DNA of 64,000 bases from Proteobacteria bacterium ST_bin12. GTDB taxonomy: Bacteria; Pseudomonadota; Gammaproteobacteria; Burkholderiales; Methylophilaceae. The stretch is from assembly GCA_002083635.1 (NCBI GenBank), contig MSXP01000005.1, forward strand, positions 407,595 through 471,594, read 5' to 3'. Shown here piece after piece: positions 1 to 8,879 of this stretch. The notes under the pieces are model-generated. The model made no database searches and had not been told where the DNA came from. It was given only the letters and a program-made list of their open reading frames with translations. The stretch's first letter is position 1, and the number at the start of each line of letters is the position of its first letter. Both the position numbers and the translations under genes were made by a program.

Positions 1-219
1 GCCCCATCTATCAACAGCCCTATCCCCGGTATGCCGAATGGTAAACCCGCTGGGGTTAAATGCGTGCAATTACTTAACGACTTTAAATGCGCCATTTTTA
101 ATCAGCCAGAACGGCCTGCGTTTTGTGCCAGCTTAATGCCAAGTGAAGAAATGTGCGGCGCAACACGCAATCAGGCGATTGTTTGGCTCACCACGCTAGA
201 GCAATTAACCGCACCATAA
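1..219 (+). CDS. YkgJ-family cysteine-cluster protein, 5'-truncated by window edge
   Basis: The open frame runs from base 1 to a TAA at 217-219, so only the C-terminal ~72 residues are present. The segment reads APSINSPIPGMPNGKPAGVKC and continues to a conserved PERPAFCASL and SEEMCGATR. This matches the C-terminal half of the YkgJ/UPF0153 cysteine-cluster family, small proteins thought to bind a metal through conserved Cys residues. The first Cys residues of the cluster would lie upstream of the window. The biochemical role of the family is not established. A strong hairpin terminator follows directly after the stop. Confidence 0.8.
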   Translation, partial: APSINSPIPGMPNGKPAGVKCVQLLNDFKCAIFNQPERPAFCASLMPSEEMCGATRNQAIVWLTTLEQLTAP

Positions 220-250
220 AAACTTAACCCTTTTTTTGGGTTAAGTTTTT
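218..250. terminator. Bidirectional intrinsic terminator
   Basis: A perfect 13-base inverted repeat (AAAAACTTAACCC at 218-230, GGGTTAAGTTTTT at 238-250) flanks a T7 loop. It sits between two convergent genes, with T/A runs on both sides, so it can end transcription from either direction. Confidence 0.85.
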
Positions 251-263
251 ATTAAATCAATCA

Positions 264-2072
264 CTATTGCGCTGAAAATATTAAATTATCGGCTTTAGCA
301 TGCAGTTTTTCTGGCGCGGTTATTGGTGTTGAACAGGCATGATTCACACAAATAAATGCTGCCGCTTTAGCTAATGTTGGATATTGCACATCGGGATTTG
401 GCATTTTGCCCTCAGCCGTATCCCACCATTCAATACGCCGATATACCACAGGATATTGCAGGGCTTTTCGATACAGCGCTTGCGCCGCCGCGTCCGACTT
501 GCTGCCCACAATAGTGATATGTGCTGGGTCTGCTGCCAACTCATCTGCCGCCATTAATGGCCCAACCAAATAGCGGACGTTATCAGGATTATCTAAGGTC
601 ACAAGATATTGCATGGCGTGTGATGCAGTTTTTTTATAATCTTGGTTGCCCGTGTAATGTAGTAATTTATTCGCCAAGCGCGCGATACTCACGTTCGCTT
701 CCATCTGCAATAACGGTTGTTGAAACACGCCTTTGCTGTTTTTAGGGATAGCCGCAGCCGCAAAACCAATAGTGGATTGAAAGTTTTTCTCAATAAAAGC
801 CATGCCTGCGCGTGATTTTTCCAGCCACGCTCTGTCACCTGTAGAAATATAAAGCGCCAGATAGGCCTCGGCCATTGCTAGCGTATCGGCTAAATAAGGC
901 CCTGCGCGGTCTTTTTCGCCGTGTTTAAAACCGCCATCGCCTAAGCCTCTATTGGCTTCTACCCAATTAGCGGCTTTAATCGCGCGATTCAATACAAGCT
1001 TATCGCCTGTCGCATCGTATAAAGCCGTCAAGCCGCGAATTGCCCAGCCGTTTTCGCGCGCGTAACTATTTTTATCGATACGCGGCATGCCTAATGCGCG
1101 GCGGCCTTTATCATCCAGCGGATAAAAAGCATGGCCATCAATTTTGTCACTCACATCGGCATCTTGGCTGGTGTAAAACGCACCGTCTGGACTACTTAAA
1201 AAAGTACTTAAATAACGCTCAATATCACGTGCCGCTTTTAAATAGCGTGGCTCGTTAAACTGTAAATAGGCCAGTGAATACAACTGCAAGTCGTCGGATT
1301 GGAACGACATGATTTTTTCAAAATGCGGTGAATTCCAGCGTCCGCGATCTGAATATTGATAAATACCACCCCAAACTGGGTCGATTAACGCAATCGCTTT
1401 ATCCAAGGTTTCGCGCGCTTTTTTCTCAAATGCCTCGTCACCTTGCCTCGCTTTTATCAGAGCAAACTCAACGTTTGGCGCCAAAATAAATTTATGCGTT
1501 GTGCCCCACCCACCAGTTGGTACATCGTAACCACGATTCACAGTATTGATAATTTTTTCACGCTGTTTAGTGCTGAATTCGGGATTACTGCCTGCAATTA
1601 CCTCTTTAGTCGCCACAACCGATGGCCCTGGCGTAGGGTCATCAATCACCGCTTGCAATAAGCTAGCCATACGCTCTGGCGGAATATAGCCGCGGCGCTT
1701 GACCAACTCGCTACCGTCTGCTTTAAATATCACCGTTGCTGGCCAGCCATAGTCTTCATAACGAATCGAGATGTCTGGATTTGCATCTTGATCAACACGG
1801 ATGGCGATATATTGTTGGTTAATTAACTTGATCACAGCGGGGTCGTGATAGGTTTTTTCTTCCATTACATGGCACCAATGGCACCACACCGCTTCTAAAT
1901 CTAAAATAAGCAATTTATCTTCGCGCTGAGCCTGCTCAAAGAGCTCTTCTGACCAGGCATGCCAAGTAATTTTTTCGTTTTCTGCTGCTTGAATAGCATT
2001 AAATTGCAGCAAAAAACTAACAAAAATCAGTGCAAAATTTGCTTTAAAAATATGGTTAAGTATGCGTGGCAT
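264..2072 (-). CDS. Exported thioredoxin-like (DUF255/YyaL-type) protein
   Basis: A 602-residue protein. I chose ATG at 2072 rather than the upstream ATG at 2192: it is preceded by an AAGG ribosome site and gives a clean signal peptide (hydrophobic core ~12-24, cleavage near AIQA at 29). Residues ~35-165 form a thioredoxin-like domain with the redox motif WCHWC (Cys64, Cys67), followed by a cis-Pro-like GWPATVIF stretch. The remainder resembles the alpha/alpha barrel of the YyaL/SSP411 group (DUF255). The SSP411 family is usually cytosolic; the signal peptide here suggests a periplasmic form. Substrate and exact role are unknown. It is transcribed divergently from dusB and ends at a shared terminator. 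Confidence 0.75.
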   Translation of the reverse strand: MPRILNHIFKANFALIFVSFLLQFNAIQAAENEKITWHAWSEELFEQAQREDKLLILDLEAVWCHWCHVMEEKTYHDPAVIKLINQQYIAIRVDQDANPDISIRYEDYGWPATVIFKADGSELVKRRGYIPPERMASLLQAVIDDPTPGPSVVATKEVIAGSNPEFSTKQREKIINTVNRGYDVPTGGWGTTHKFILAPNVEFALIKARQGDEAFEKKARETLDKAIALIDPVWGGIYQYSDRGRWNSPHFEKIMSFQSDDLQLYSLAYLQFNEPRYLKAARDIERYLSTFLSSPDGAFYTSQDADVSDKIDGHAFYPLDDKGRRALGMPRIDKNSYARENGWAIRGLTALYDATGDKLVLNRAIKAANWVEANRGLGDGGFKHGEKDRAGPYLADTLAMAEAYLALYISTGDRAWLEKSRAGMAFIEKNFQSTIGFAAAAIPKNSKGVFQQPLLQMEANVSIARLANKLLHYTGNQDYKKTASHAMQYLVTLDNPDNVRYLVGPLMAADELAADPAHITIVGSKSDAAAQALYRKALQYPVVYRRIEWWDTAEGKMPNPDVQYPTLAKAAAFICVNHACSTPITAPEKLHAKADNLIFSAQ

Positions 2073-2113
2073 GGTGCGCCTTTTTTCGATAATTGATTGA
2101 TATACGCAGGCGA

Positions 2114-2160
2114 GCGGTTTACGGATGCAAGGTATTGCTTGTTTAGTCGCGTAAACCCGC
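2114..2160. repeat. Imperfect inverted repeat in the divergent dusB/thioredoxin-like leader
   Basis: GCGGTTTACG (2114-2123) is mirrored by CGTAAACCCGC (2150-2160) with one extra C. A smaller CAAG/CTTG pair sits in the loop. It lies between the chosen start of the minus-strand gene and dusB, so it would be in the 5' leader of the minus-strand gene or at an operator. No function can be assigned. Confidence 0.35.
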
Positions 2161-2261
2161 TTTACCTGACGAAAATAGCCAACAAAGTTCATTCACAGAA
2201 GCGCTGATTGCGTATAAAATAAACAACTTTCCGCAAAACAATATCGGCTTAAAAATAAAGC

Positions 2262-3299
2262 ATGCAAATCGGCAACCATATTCTGAAAAATAATCTTGTC
2301 GTTGCGCCCATGGCGGGCGTGACCGATAGACCTTTCCGTCAGCTTTGCAAAAAGCTGGGAGCAGGTTTAGCAGTTTCAGAAATGGTGACATCGAATTCGC
2401 TACTTTACGGTAGCGAAAAAACACTACGCCGCGCCAATCATGAAGGCGAAGTAGACCCAATTTCTGTGCAAATTGCAGGTTCCGACCCTAAAATGATGGC
2501 AGAAGCGGCCAAACATAATGTGGATAACGGTGCGCAGATTATCGATATCAATATGGGTTGTCCAGCAAAGAAAATCTGTAATGTGATGGCTGGCAGCGCT
2601 TTGTTAAAAGATGAGCCGCTAGTTGCGCAAATTTTAAAAGCGGTAGTTGGCGCAGTTAACGTACCCGTTACCTTAAAAATTCGCACTGGTTGGGATAAGA
2701 ACAATCGGAATGCAGTAATGATTGCAAAAATGGCGCAAGATATTGGCGTGCAAGCGCTGGCCATGCATGGCCGCACCCGCGCCTGTTTGTATATGGGCGA
2801 TGCAGAATACGATACGATTGCTGCTGTTAAGCAAGCGATTCAGATTCCACTGATTGCCAACGGCGATATCACCACCCCAGAAAAAGCCAAGTACGTTTTA
2901 GATTACACAGGCGCAGATGCCGTGATGATTGGTCGTGCTGCGCAAGGCAGACCCTGGATTTTCCGCGAAATTGAGCATTATTTAAAAACTGGTGAGCATA
3001 TGTTGCCACCTACGGTTGAAGAAATTCACACGGTGATGCTTGAGCATCTACATGATTTGTATCGTTTTTATGGTGACTTGGCAGGCATGCGCGTGGCGCG
3101 CAAACACATTTCTTGGTACACCAAAGGCTTGGCAGGCTCTGCCAGCTTTAGACACAATATGAACACCTTGCAAACAATTGACCTACAGTTAGCAGCAATT
3201 AACGACTTTTTCGCTGAGCTTAAAAGCAAACATGAGCGTTTGGTTTATGCAGATAGCGTTGAAGCTGATGCATTTGAAAAAGTGGAGTTGGCTGCTTAA
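2262..3299 (+). CDS. dusB: tRNA-dihydrouridine synthase B
   Basis: FMN-dependent reductase that converts uridine to dihydrouridine in the D-loop of tRNAs, in the cytoplasm. The 345-residue TIM-barrel protein shows the FMN-binding APMAGVTDRPFR (15-26) near the N-terminus and the catalytic Cys100 in NMGCPAKK. HGRTR and a phosphate-binding GRAAQGRPW follow later. It overlaps fis by one base (TAATG), the classical dusB-fis operon of proteobacteria. This argues for assignment to DusB rather than DusA or DusC. Length is slightly above the E. coli protein (321 aa) because of a longer C-terminal tail. Confidence 0.95.
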   Translation: MQIGNHILKNNLVVAPMAGVTDRPFRQLCKKLGAGLAVSEMVTSNSLLYGSEKTLRRANHEGEVDPISVQIAGSDPKMMAEAAKHNVDNGAQIIDINMGCPAKKICNVMAGSALLKDEPLVAQILKAVVGAVNVPVTLKIRTGWDKNNRNAVMIAKMAQDIGVQALAMHGRTRACLYMGDAEYDTIAAVKQAIQIPLIANGDITTPEKAKYVLDYTGADAVMIGRAAQGRPWIFREIEHYLKTGEHMLPPTVEEIHTVMLEHLHDLYRFYGDLAGMRVARKHISWYTKGLAGSASFRHNMNTLQTIDLQLAAINDFFAELKSKHERLVYADSVEADAFEKVELAA

Positions 3300-3535
3300 T
3301 GTCTAACGCTTGCAAACTAACAGACGCTATTAACGAATCGCTAGAAGATTACTTTAAGCATTTGGATGGTCAACCGCCACATGCTATTTACGATATGGTG
3401 CTTGGCTGCGTAGAAAAACCCATGCTGGAATTCATTCTGAACAAAGTAGGCGGCAATCAATCTAAAGCGGCTGAAATATTAGGCCTGAATCGCAATACAT
3501 TACGCAAAAAAATGGCCGAATACAATCTAAGTTAA
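3299..3535 (+). CDS. fis: DNA-binding protein Fis
   Basis: A nucleoid-associated DNA-bending protein that activates rRNA/tRNA promoters and assists recombination. The 78-residue sequence carries the C-terminal helix-turn-helix GNQSKAAEILGLNRNTLRKK (52-71). It is shorter than the E. coli protein (98 aa), lacking most of the N-terminal beta-hairpin arm; such short forms are usual in betaproteobacteria. The start codon overlaps the dusB stop (TAATG), indicating translational coupling. purH begins about 50 bases downstream without an obvious terminator. Confidence 0.93.
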   Translation: MSNACKLTDAINESLEDYFKHLDGQPPHAIYDMVLGCVEKPMLEFILNKVGGNQSKAAEILGLNRNTLRKKMAEYNLS

Positions 3536-3586
3536 CCTGTAAGTTAACCCGAATTTTCAATCAATTTTTCATCTTAAGAGTTTTCA

Positions 3587-5176
3587 ATGGCAGCAATCAA
3601 ACGCGCACTTATCAGTGTTTCAGACAAACAAGGTGTTTTAGAGTTAGCCCTTGTATTAAGCAAATTGCAGGTAGAAATTTTATCTACTGGCGGCACCGCA
3701 AAATTATTGCGCGACAATAACTTTCCAGTGATAGAAGTCAGTGATTACACTGGCTTTACCGAAATGCTGGATGGACGCGTTAAAACCTTGCACCCAAAAG
3801 TGCATGGCGGCATTTTGGGCCGTCGTGATTTGCCTGAGCATGTGAGTGCAATGCAAGCGGCTAATATTCCCAATATCGATATGGTGGTGGTGAATTTATA
3901 CCCGTTTGAAGCAACCGTTGCCAAACCTGATTGCACTTTAGAAGATGCGATTGAAAATATTGACATTGGCGGCCCAGCCATGGTGCGCAGCGCTGCTAAA
4001 AACTGGAAAGATGTGTCTGTGTTGACCGATTTTAGCCAGTATGCGGATGTGATTGCTGAACTTCAAAACAATGCTGGCAGCATCAGTCCAGAAACCAACT
4101 TTAAATTATCGATTGCGGCTTTTAACCGCATCAGCAATTACGATGGCGCCATTAGCGATTACTTATCATCGTTTCAAGCCGACGGCACACGTAGCGCTTT
4201 TTCTGCGCAAACCAATGGCCGCTTTATTAAGTTACAAGATTTGCGCTATGGCGAAAATCCACATCAGAAAGCCGCTTTTTACCGCGACTTATATCCAGCG
4301 CCAGGTTCATTAGTGACAGCCCATCAATTGCAAGGCAAAGAGCTGAGCTATAACAATATTGCCGATGCAGACGCCGCATGGGAAACGGTAAAATCATTTA
4401 GCAACAATACTGCATGCGTGATTGTAAAACACGCCAACCCTTGCGGTGTTGCAGTGGGTGAAAGCTCCTTAGAGGCTTACAGCAAAGCATTCCAGACCGA
4501 TCCTACTAGCGCATTTGGTGGCATTATCGCCTTCAATAGCTTGGTCGATGCAGCAGCGGCTGAAGCCGTGAGCAAACAATTTGTAGAAGTATTGATTGCG
4601 CCAGAATTTACGGATGAAGCCTTAGCCATATTTGCCGCTAAAGCCAATGTACGCGTATTAAAAATCAGCTTGCCGGAAGGCGGAAAGACAGCTTGGGAAC
4701 AAGGTCGCAACTCACACGATATCAAACGCGTGGGTTCAGGCATTTTGATTCAAACGGCGGATAATCATGAAATTAGCCAAGCCGATTTAAAAATCGTTTC
4801 TAAGAAACAGCCGACACCACAGCAACTAGCCGATATGCTATTTGCATGGAACGTGGCGAAATATGTGAAATCAAATGCCATTGTATTCTGCGGCAACGGC
4901 ATGACTTTAGGCGTGGGCGCTGGCCAAATGAGTCGCGTCGACAGCACAAAAATCGCTGCAATCAAAGCTCAGAACGCTGGTTTGACCCTAAAAAGTTCAG
5001 TCGTCGCATCGGATGCATTCTTCCCTTTCCGTGATGGTATTGATGTATTGGCAGAGGCAGGCGCCAGTTGCGTGATTCAGCCAGGCGGCAGCATGCGCGA
5101 TGACGAAGTCATTAAAGCGGCAGACGAACATGGCTTAATCATGGTGCTAACTGGCGTTAGACATTTCAGACATTAA
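3587..5176 (+). CDS. purH: Bifunctional AICAR transformylase / IMP cyclohydrolase
   Basis: Catalyses the last two steps of de novo purine synthesis: formylation of AICAR with 10-formyl-THF, and closure to IMP. The 529-residue protein has an N-terminal MGS-like cyclohydrolase domain (RALISVSDKQG, LSTGGTAKLL, HPKVHGGILGRR). The C-terminal transformylase domain holds KHANPCG, DPTSAFGG and the final FRDGIDVLAEAG. Length equals that of E. coli PurH (529 aa). It is followed by purD after 26 bases, forming a purH-purD pair. Confidence 0.97.
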   Translation: MAAIKRALISVSDKQGVLELALVLSKLQVEILSTGGTAKLLRDNNFPVIEVSDYTGFTEMLDGRVKTLHPKVHGGILGRRDLPEHVSAMQAANIPNIDMVVVNLYPFEATVAKPDCTLEDAIENIDIGGPAMVRSAAKNWKDVSVLTDFSQYADVIAELQNNAGSISPETNFKLSIAAFNRISNYDGAISDYLSSFQADGTRSAFSAQTNGRFIKLQDLRYGENPHQKAAFYRDLYPAPGSLVTAHQLQGKELSYNNIADADAAWETVKSFSNNTACVIVKHANPCGVAVGESSLEAYSKAFQTDPTSAFGGIIAFNSLVDAAAAEAVSKQFVEVLIAPEFTDEALAIFAAKANVRVLKISLPEGGKTAWEQGRNSHDIKRVGSGILIQTADNHEISQADLKIVSKKQPTPQQLADMLFAWNVAKYVKSNAIVFCGNGMTLGVGAGQMSRVDSTKIAAIKAQNAGLTLKSSVVASDAFFPFRDGIDVLAEAGASCVIQPGGSMRDDEVIKAADEHGLIMVLTGVRHFRH

Positions 5177-5202
5177 TCGCAATCGCTACAGGAAAATTAA
5201 GC

Positions 5203-6471
5203 ATGAAAGTTTTAGTGATTGGTGGCGGTGGCCGTGAGCATGCACTTGCATGGAAAATCGCACAAAACAAGCAAGTTAGCCGAGTGTATGTCGCACCTGG
5301 CAATGCGGGTACGGCGCTTAATCCTGATATGGTGAATGTGCCTATTTCTAGTGTTGCAGACTTACTGGCATTCGCGCAAAAAGAACAGATTAACTTGACT
5401 GTGGTTGGCCCAGAAGCGCCGCTTTCTCAAGGCGTGGTTGATACTTTTAGAGCCAATGGCTTGAAGATTTTTGGCCCCACCAAAGCAGCAGCACAGTTGG
5501 AATCTAGCAAAGATTTCGCCAAAGCTTTTATGATTCGCCACAGTATTCCGACAGCCGCTTATGCCACTTTTACCGATGCAAAATTAGCGCACGATTATGT
5601 GCAAGCCCAAGGCTCGCCGATTGTCATTAAGGCAGACGGTTTAGCCGCAGGTAAAGGTGTCGTCGTCGCCATGAATGATGGCGAAGCGCATGCGGCGATT
5701 GACGCCATGCTGTCTGATAATAAACTAGGCGAAGCTGGCGCACGCGTGGTGATTGAAGAATTTTTAGCGGGCGAAGAAGCTAGTTTTATCGTAATGGTAG
5801 ACGGCAAAAATATCCTGCCACTAGCAACCAGCCAAGACCATAAACGCTTACTAGACAAAGACTTAGGGCCAAACACTGGCGGCATGGGCGCTTATTCTCC
5901 TGCGCCTGTGGTCACTCCAGAAATTCACGCTAAAGTGATGCGTGAAATCATTCGCCCAACGGTTGAAGGCATGGCCAAAGATGGTATTCCTTACACTGGT
6001 TTTTTGTATGCCGGCTTGATGATCTCACCGGATGGTACTGTCAAAACACTGGAATTTAATTGCCGTATGGGCGACCCAGAAACGCAGCCAATCATGTTGC
6101 GCTTAAAGTCAGATTTTGTGGCATTGGCTGAACACGCCGTAAACGGTACGCTAGATATTGCCGAAACAGAATGGGACAGACGCACAGCACTTGGCGTGGT
6201 GATGGCATCGCACAATTACCCTGAGACACCAAGACTGCACGACGAAATCACCGGCTTGCCCAAACTGGGTGATGAGGCGCATGTATTCCATGCTGGCACG
6301 CAATTGGTTGATGGCAAAGTACTCACCTCAGGCGGACGCGTTTTATGCGTGACTGCGCTAGGCGAAACGGTGAAATTCGCACAACAGCAAGCTTATAAAA
6401 TAATCGATGAAATTGAATTTGATGGCGCGCAATATCGCACAGATATTGGTTATCGCGCGGTTAAAGGTTAA
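5203..6471 (+). CDS. purD: Phosphoribosylamine-glycine ligase (GARS)
   Basis: An ATP-grasp enzyme joining phosphoribosylamine and glycine, the second step of purine synthesis. The 422-residue protein starts with the nucleotide-binding VIGGGGREHALAWK. It continues through the ATP-grasp lysine region (VIKADGLAAGKGVVVA) and the metal-binding segment LEFNCRMGDPETQ. It forms a pair with purH and ends nine bases before hemF, so the three genes may share a transcript. Confidence 0.97.
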   Translation: MKVLVIGGGGREHALAWKIAQNKQVSRVYVAPGNAGTALNPDMVNVPISSVADLLAFAQKEQINLTVVGPEAPLSQGVVDTFRANGLKIFGPTKAAAQLESSKDFAKAFMIRHSIPTAAYATFTDAKLAHDYVQAQGSPIVIKADGLAAGKGVVVAMNDGEAHAAIDAMLSDNKLGEAGARVVIEEFLAGEEASFIVMVDGKNILPLATSQDHKRLLDKDLGPNTGGMGAYSPAPVVTPEIHAKVMREIIRPTVEGMAKDGIPYTGFLYAGLMISPDGTVKTLEFNCRMGDPETQPIMLRLKSDFVALAEHAVNGTLDIAETEWDRRTALGVVMASHNYPETPRLHDEITGLPKLGDEAHVFHAGTQLVDGKVLTSGGRVLCVTALGETVKFAQQQAYKIIDEIEFDGAQYRTDIGYRAVKG

Positions 6472-6480
6472 TCCTCATTT

Positions 6481-7407
6481 ATGATGCAAAATAATCCTGT
6501 CAGCAGCGCTGTAAACACTGATGCGGTGCTGCAATATCTGCAAAACCTGCAAGGCAAGATTGTAGAAGCACTGGAATTAGTCGATGGCAAAACATTCTTG
6601 CATGATAGCTGGAACCGCCCTGAAGGCGGCGGCGGCACCTCTTGTTTATTAGAAGGCGGCAATGTATTTGAACGTGCTGGGGTTGGTTTCTCACATGTAC
6701 TTGGTAATAAATTACCGCCTGCTGCAACAATTGCCCATCCTGAAGCTGCAGGTCGCGCATGGGAAGCCATGGGCGTGTCATTAGTATTACATCCGCGCAA
6801 TCCTTATGTGCCTACCGTGCATATGAATATTCGTTTTTTTGTGGCAGAAAAAGAAGGTGAAGCCCCTATCTGGTGGTTTGGTGGTGGCATGGATTTGACG
6901 CCCTATTACGGCTTTGAAGAAGATTGCACACACTTTCACCGCACTAACAAGTCTGCATTAGACGCCTTTGATACTAGCTACTACCCACAATTTAAAAAGC
7001 AATGCGATGAATATTTTTATTTAAAACATCGCAAAGAACCGCGCGGCATTGGCGGCATATTTTTTGATGATTTTAATGTGTTAAGTTTTGAGCAGAGTTT
7101 TGCCTTGCAGCGTGCAGTGGGTGACAGCTTTTTACAAGCTTATTTGCCTATTTTACAACGTCGCAAAGACACACCTTATTCTGAAAACGAACGCGACTTT
7201 CAAGCTTACAGACGTGGGCGCTATGTCGAATTTAATCTGGTTTTTGACCGTGGTACGCTATTTGGCTTGCAATCGAATGGCCGTACGGAATCCATCTTGA
7301 TGTCCATGCCGCCTATTGTGAAGTGGCGTTATGATTGGAAACCAGAAAAAGATAGCCCTGAGGCGAAGCTGTATACGGATTTTTTAATTGATAGGGAATG
7401 GGTCTAA
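6481..7407 (+). CDS. hemF: Oxygen-dependent coproporphyrinogen-III oxidase
   Basis: Oxidatively decarboxylates coproporphyrinogen III to protoporphyrinogen IX in haem biosynthesis, using O2. The 308-residue sequence carries the family hallmarks GGGGTSCLLEGG, the HPRNPYVPTVHMNIR segment, GGMDLTPYY and KHRKEPRGIGGIFFDD. The final RGRYVEFNLVFDRGTLFGL is also typical. Start is ATGATG at 6481, nine bases after purD, with no strong ribosome site. Use of HemF implies an aerobic or facultative lifestyle. Confidence 0.96.
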   Translation: MMQNNPVSSAVNTDAVLQYLQNLQGKIVEALELVDGKTFLHDSWNRPEGGGGTSCLLEGGNVFERAGVGFSHVLGNKLPPAATIAHPEAAGRAWEAMGVSLVLHPRNPYVPTVHMNIRFFVAEKEGEAPIWWFGGGMDLTPYYGFEEDCTHFHRTNKSALDAFDTSYYPQFKKQCDEYFYLKHRKEPRGIGGIFFDDFNVLSFEQSFALQRAVGDSFLQAYLPILQRRKDTPYSENERDFQAYRRGRYVEFNLVFDRGTLFGLQSNGRTESILMSMPPIVKWRYDWKPEKDSPEAKLYTDFLIDREWV

Positions 7408-7422
7408 GCACTCAAACGCTGA

Positions 7423-8739
7423 ATGAATATAATCAATGCATCTAGCCCCATTGTTAAAAATCAGGCGCAGGCTCTATTAGATTTTATTGACGCTAGCCCA
7501 AGCCCTTGGCATGCGGTTGAAGCCGTTAGCCAACAATTATTAGCAAAAGGTTATCAGCAGTTATTTGAAACCAATATTTGGCAATTAAAGCCGCTAGGCA
7601 AATATTTTGTCGTGCGTGGCGGCGCGTCTATCATCGCTTTTTCACTGGGCACCCAGCCATTGGTTGAAACGGGTTTTCGCTTAATTGGCGCGCATACAGA
7701 TTCACCTGGTTTGCGTTTAAAACCGAAAGCGGCATTTGCTAATAGTGGCTTAGTGCGTATCGGCGTTGAAGTATATGGCGGACCGATTTTAGCCACGTTT
7801 GCTGACCGTGATTTAAGTATAGCGGGCCGTGTGATGGTGAAAAACGGCGCTGATATTGATACCCACTTAGTCAAGTTTAACCAAGCATTGATACGCCTAC
7901 CCAACTTGGCGATTCACATGAACCGCGAAGTGAATGACAAGGGTTTAAAATTCCATAAGCAAGATGAATTGCCGCTAATATTAGGCGAAGCTGAGGATGG
8001 CATTGAAGCCGACCAGCAATTGATGCAGCAACTTGCAGATGAGTTAAAGGTGAAAACTGCCGACATTCTGACTTGGGAATTAAACGTTTACGACACGCAA
8101 AAAGGCAGTTTTTGGGGTGCCAACCAAGAGTTTATCGCCAATAGTCAGTTGGATAATTTGGCTTCTTGCCATGCGGCGTTAACGGCTTTATTGGCCAATA
8201 AGAATAGCGTAACAACTAATATGATTGCGCTTTTCGATCATGAAGAAGTCGGCTCTGAGAGCGCCAATGGCGCTAGTGGCAGTTTTTTAAATGATATGAT
8301 TAGCCGCGTTACAGCGCATGAAAACCTAGCTGCCGCAGAAAAATTGCGCGCACTTGCAAATAGTTTTTTTATCAGTGCCGATATGGCGCATGCTTATCAC
8401 CCCAATTTTTCTGGCAGCTACGATCCGCATCACCATGTTTTAGTAAACAAAGGTGTGGTGATTAAAAGCAATTGTAATCATCGCTATGCCAGCAACGCCG
8501 ATACCGCGGCGCGTTTTATGCAATTTTGCAACCAAGCAAATGTTCCCTATCAACAATATGTACATCGCACCGATTTAGGCTGTGGGAGCACCATCGGCCC
8601 TATTATCGCAGCACAATTAGGCGTTGCCACGGTAGATGTTGGTTGCCCAATGTGGGCGATGCATAGTTTGCGCGAAAGTGCTGGTGTGTTGGATCATCAC
8701 TATATGATTTGCGCACTCACTCAAGTATTTAACGGCTAA
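7423..8739 (+). CDS. apeB: M18-family aminopeptidase
   Basis: A metal-dependent aminopeptidase (family M18, aspartyl aminopeptidase-like) that trims N-terminal residues from peptides in the cytoplasm. The 438 residues include the zinc-ligand regions GAHTDSPGLRLKP, ALFDHEEVGSES and ADMAHAYHPN. The C-terminal GCGSTIGPIIA is also diagnostic. Length fits the bacterial family (~430 aa). It follows hemF at 15 bases and may be the last gene of the purH run. The symbol follows common bacterial annotation; substrate preference cannot be read from sequence. Confidence 0.88.
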   Translation: MNIINASSPIVKNQAQALLDFIDASPSPWHAVEAVSQQLLAKGYQQLFETNIWQLKPLGKYFVVRGGASIIAFSLGTQPLVETGFRLIGAHTDSPGLRLKPKAAFANSGLVRIGVEVYGGPILATFADRDLSIAGRVMVKNGADIDTHLVKFNQALIRLPNLAIHMNREVNDKGLKFHKQDELPLILGEAEDGIEADQQLMQQLADELKVKTADILTWELNVYDTQKGSFWGANQEFIANSQLDNLASCHAALTALLANKNSVTTNMIALFDHEEVGSESANGASGSFLNDMISRVTAHENLAAAEKLRALANSFFISADMAHAYHPNFSGSYDPHHHVLVNKGVVIKSNCNHRYASNADTAARFMQFCNQANVPYQQYVHRTDLGCGSTIGPIIAAQLGVATVDVGCPMWAMHSLRESAGVLDHHYMICALTQVFNG

Positions 8740-8879
8740 TCCCATCTACTTAACCACTTTATAAAGCTTAAATTTTAATACCTTCATTTGATACGGTCAT
8801 TGACGCTAAACCTTTAACTGTTTAGGCTTAAGCCTGTATTCATTTAATTGTCATCTTGTAAACTTCCTTAGGAATTTTT

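Noticed and set aside
2143..2460. 105-codon minus-strand frame across the dusB start
   Set aside because: Overlaps the dusB coding sequence and the divergent promoter region; no domain or ribosome site.
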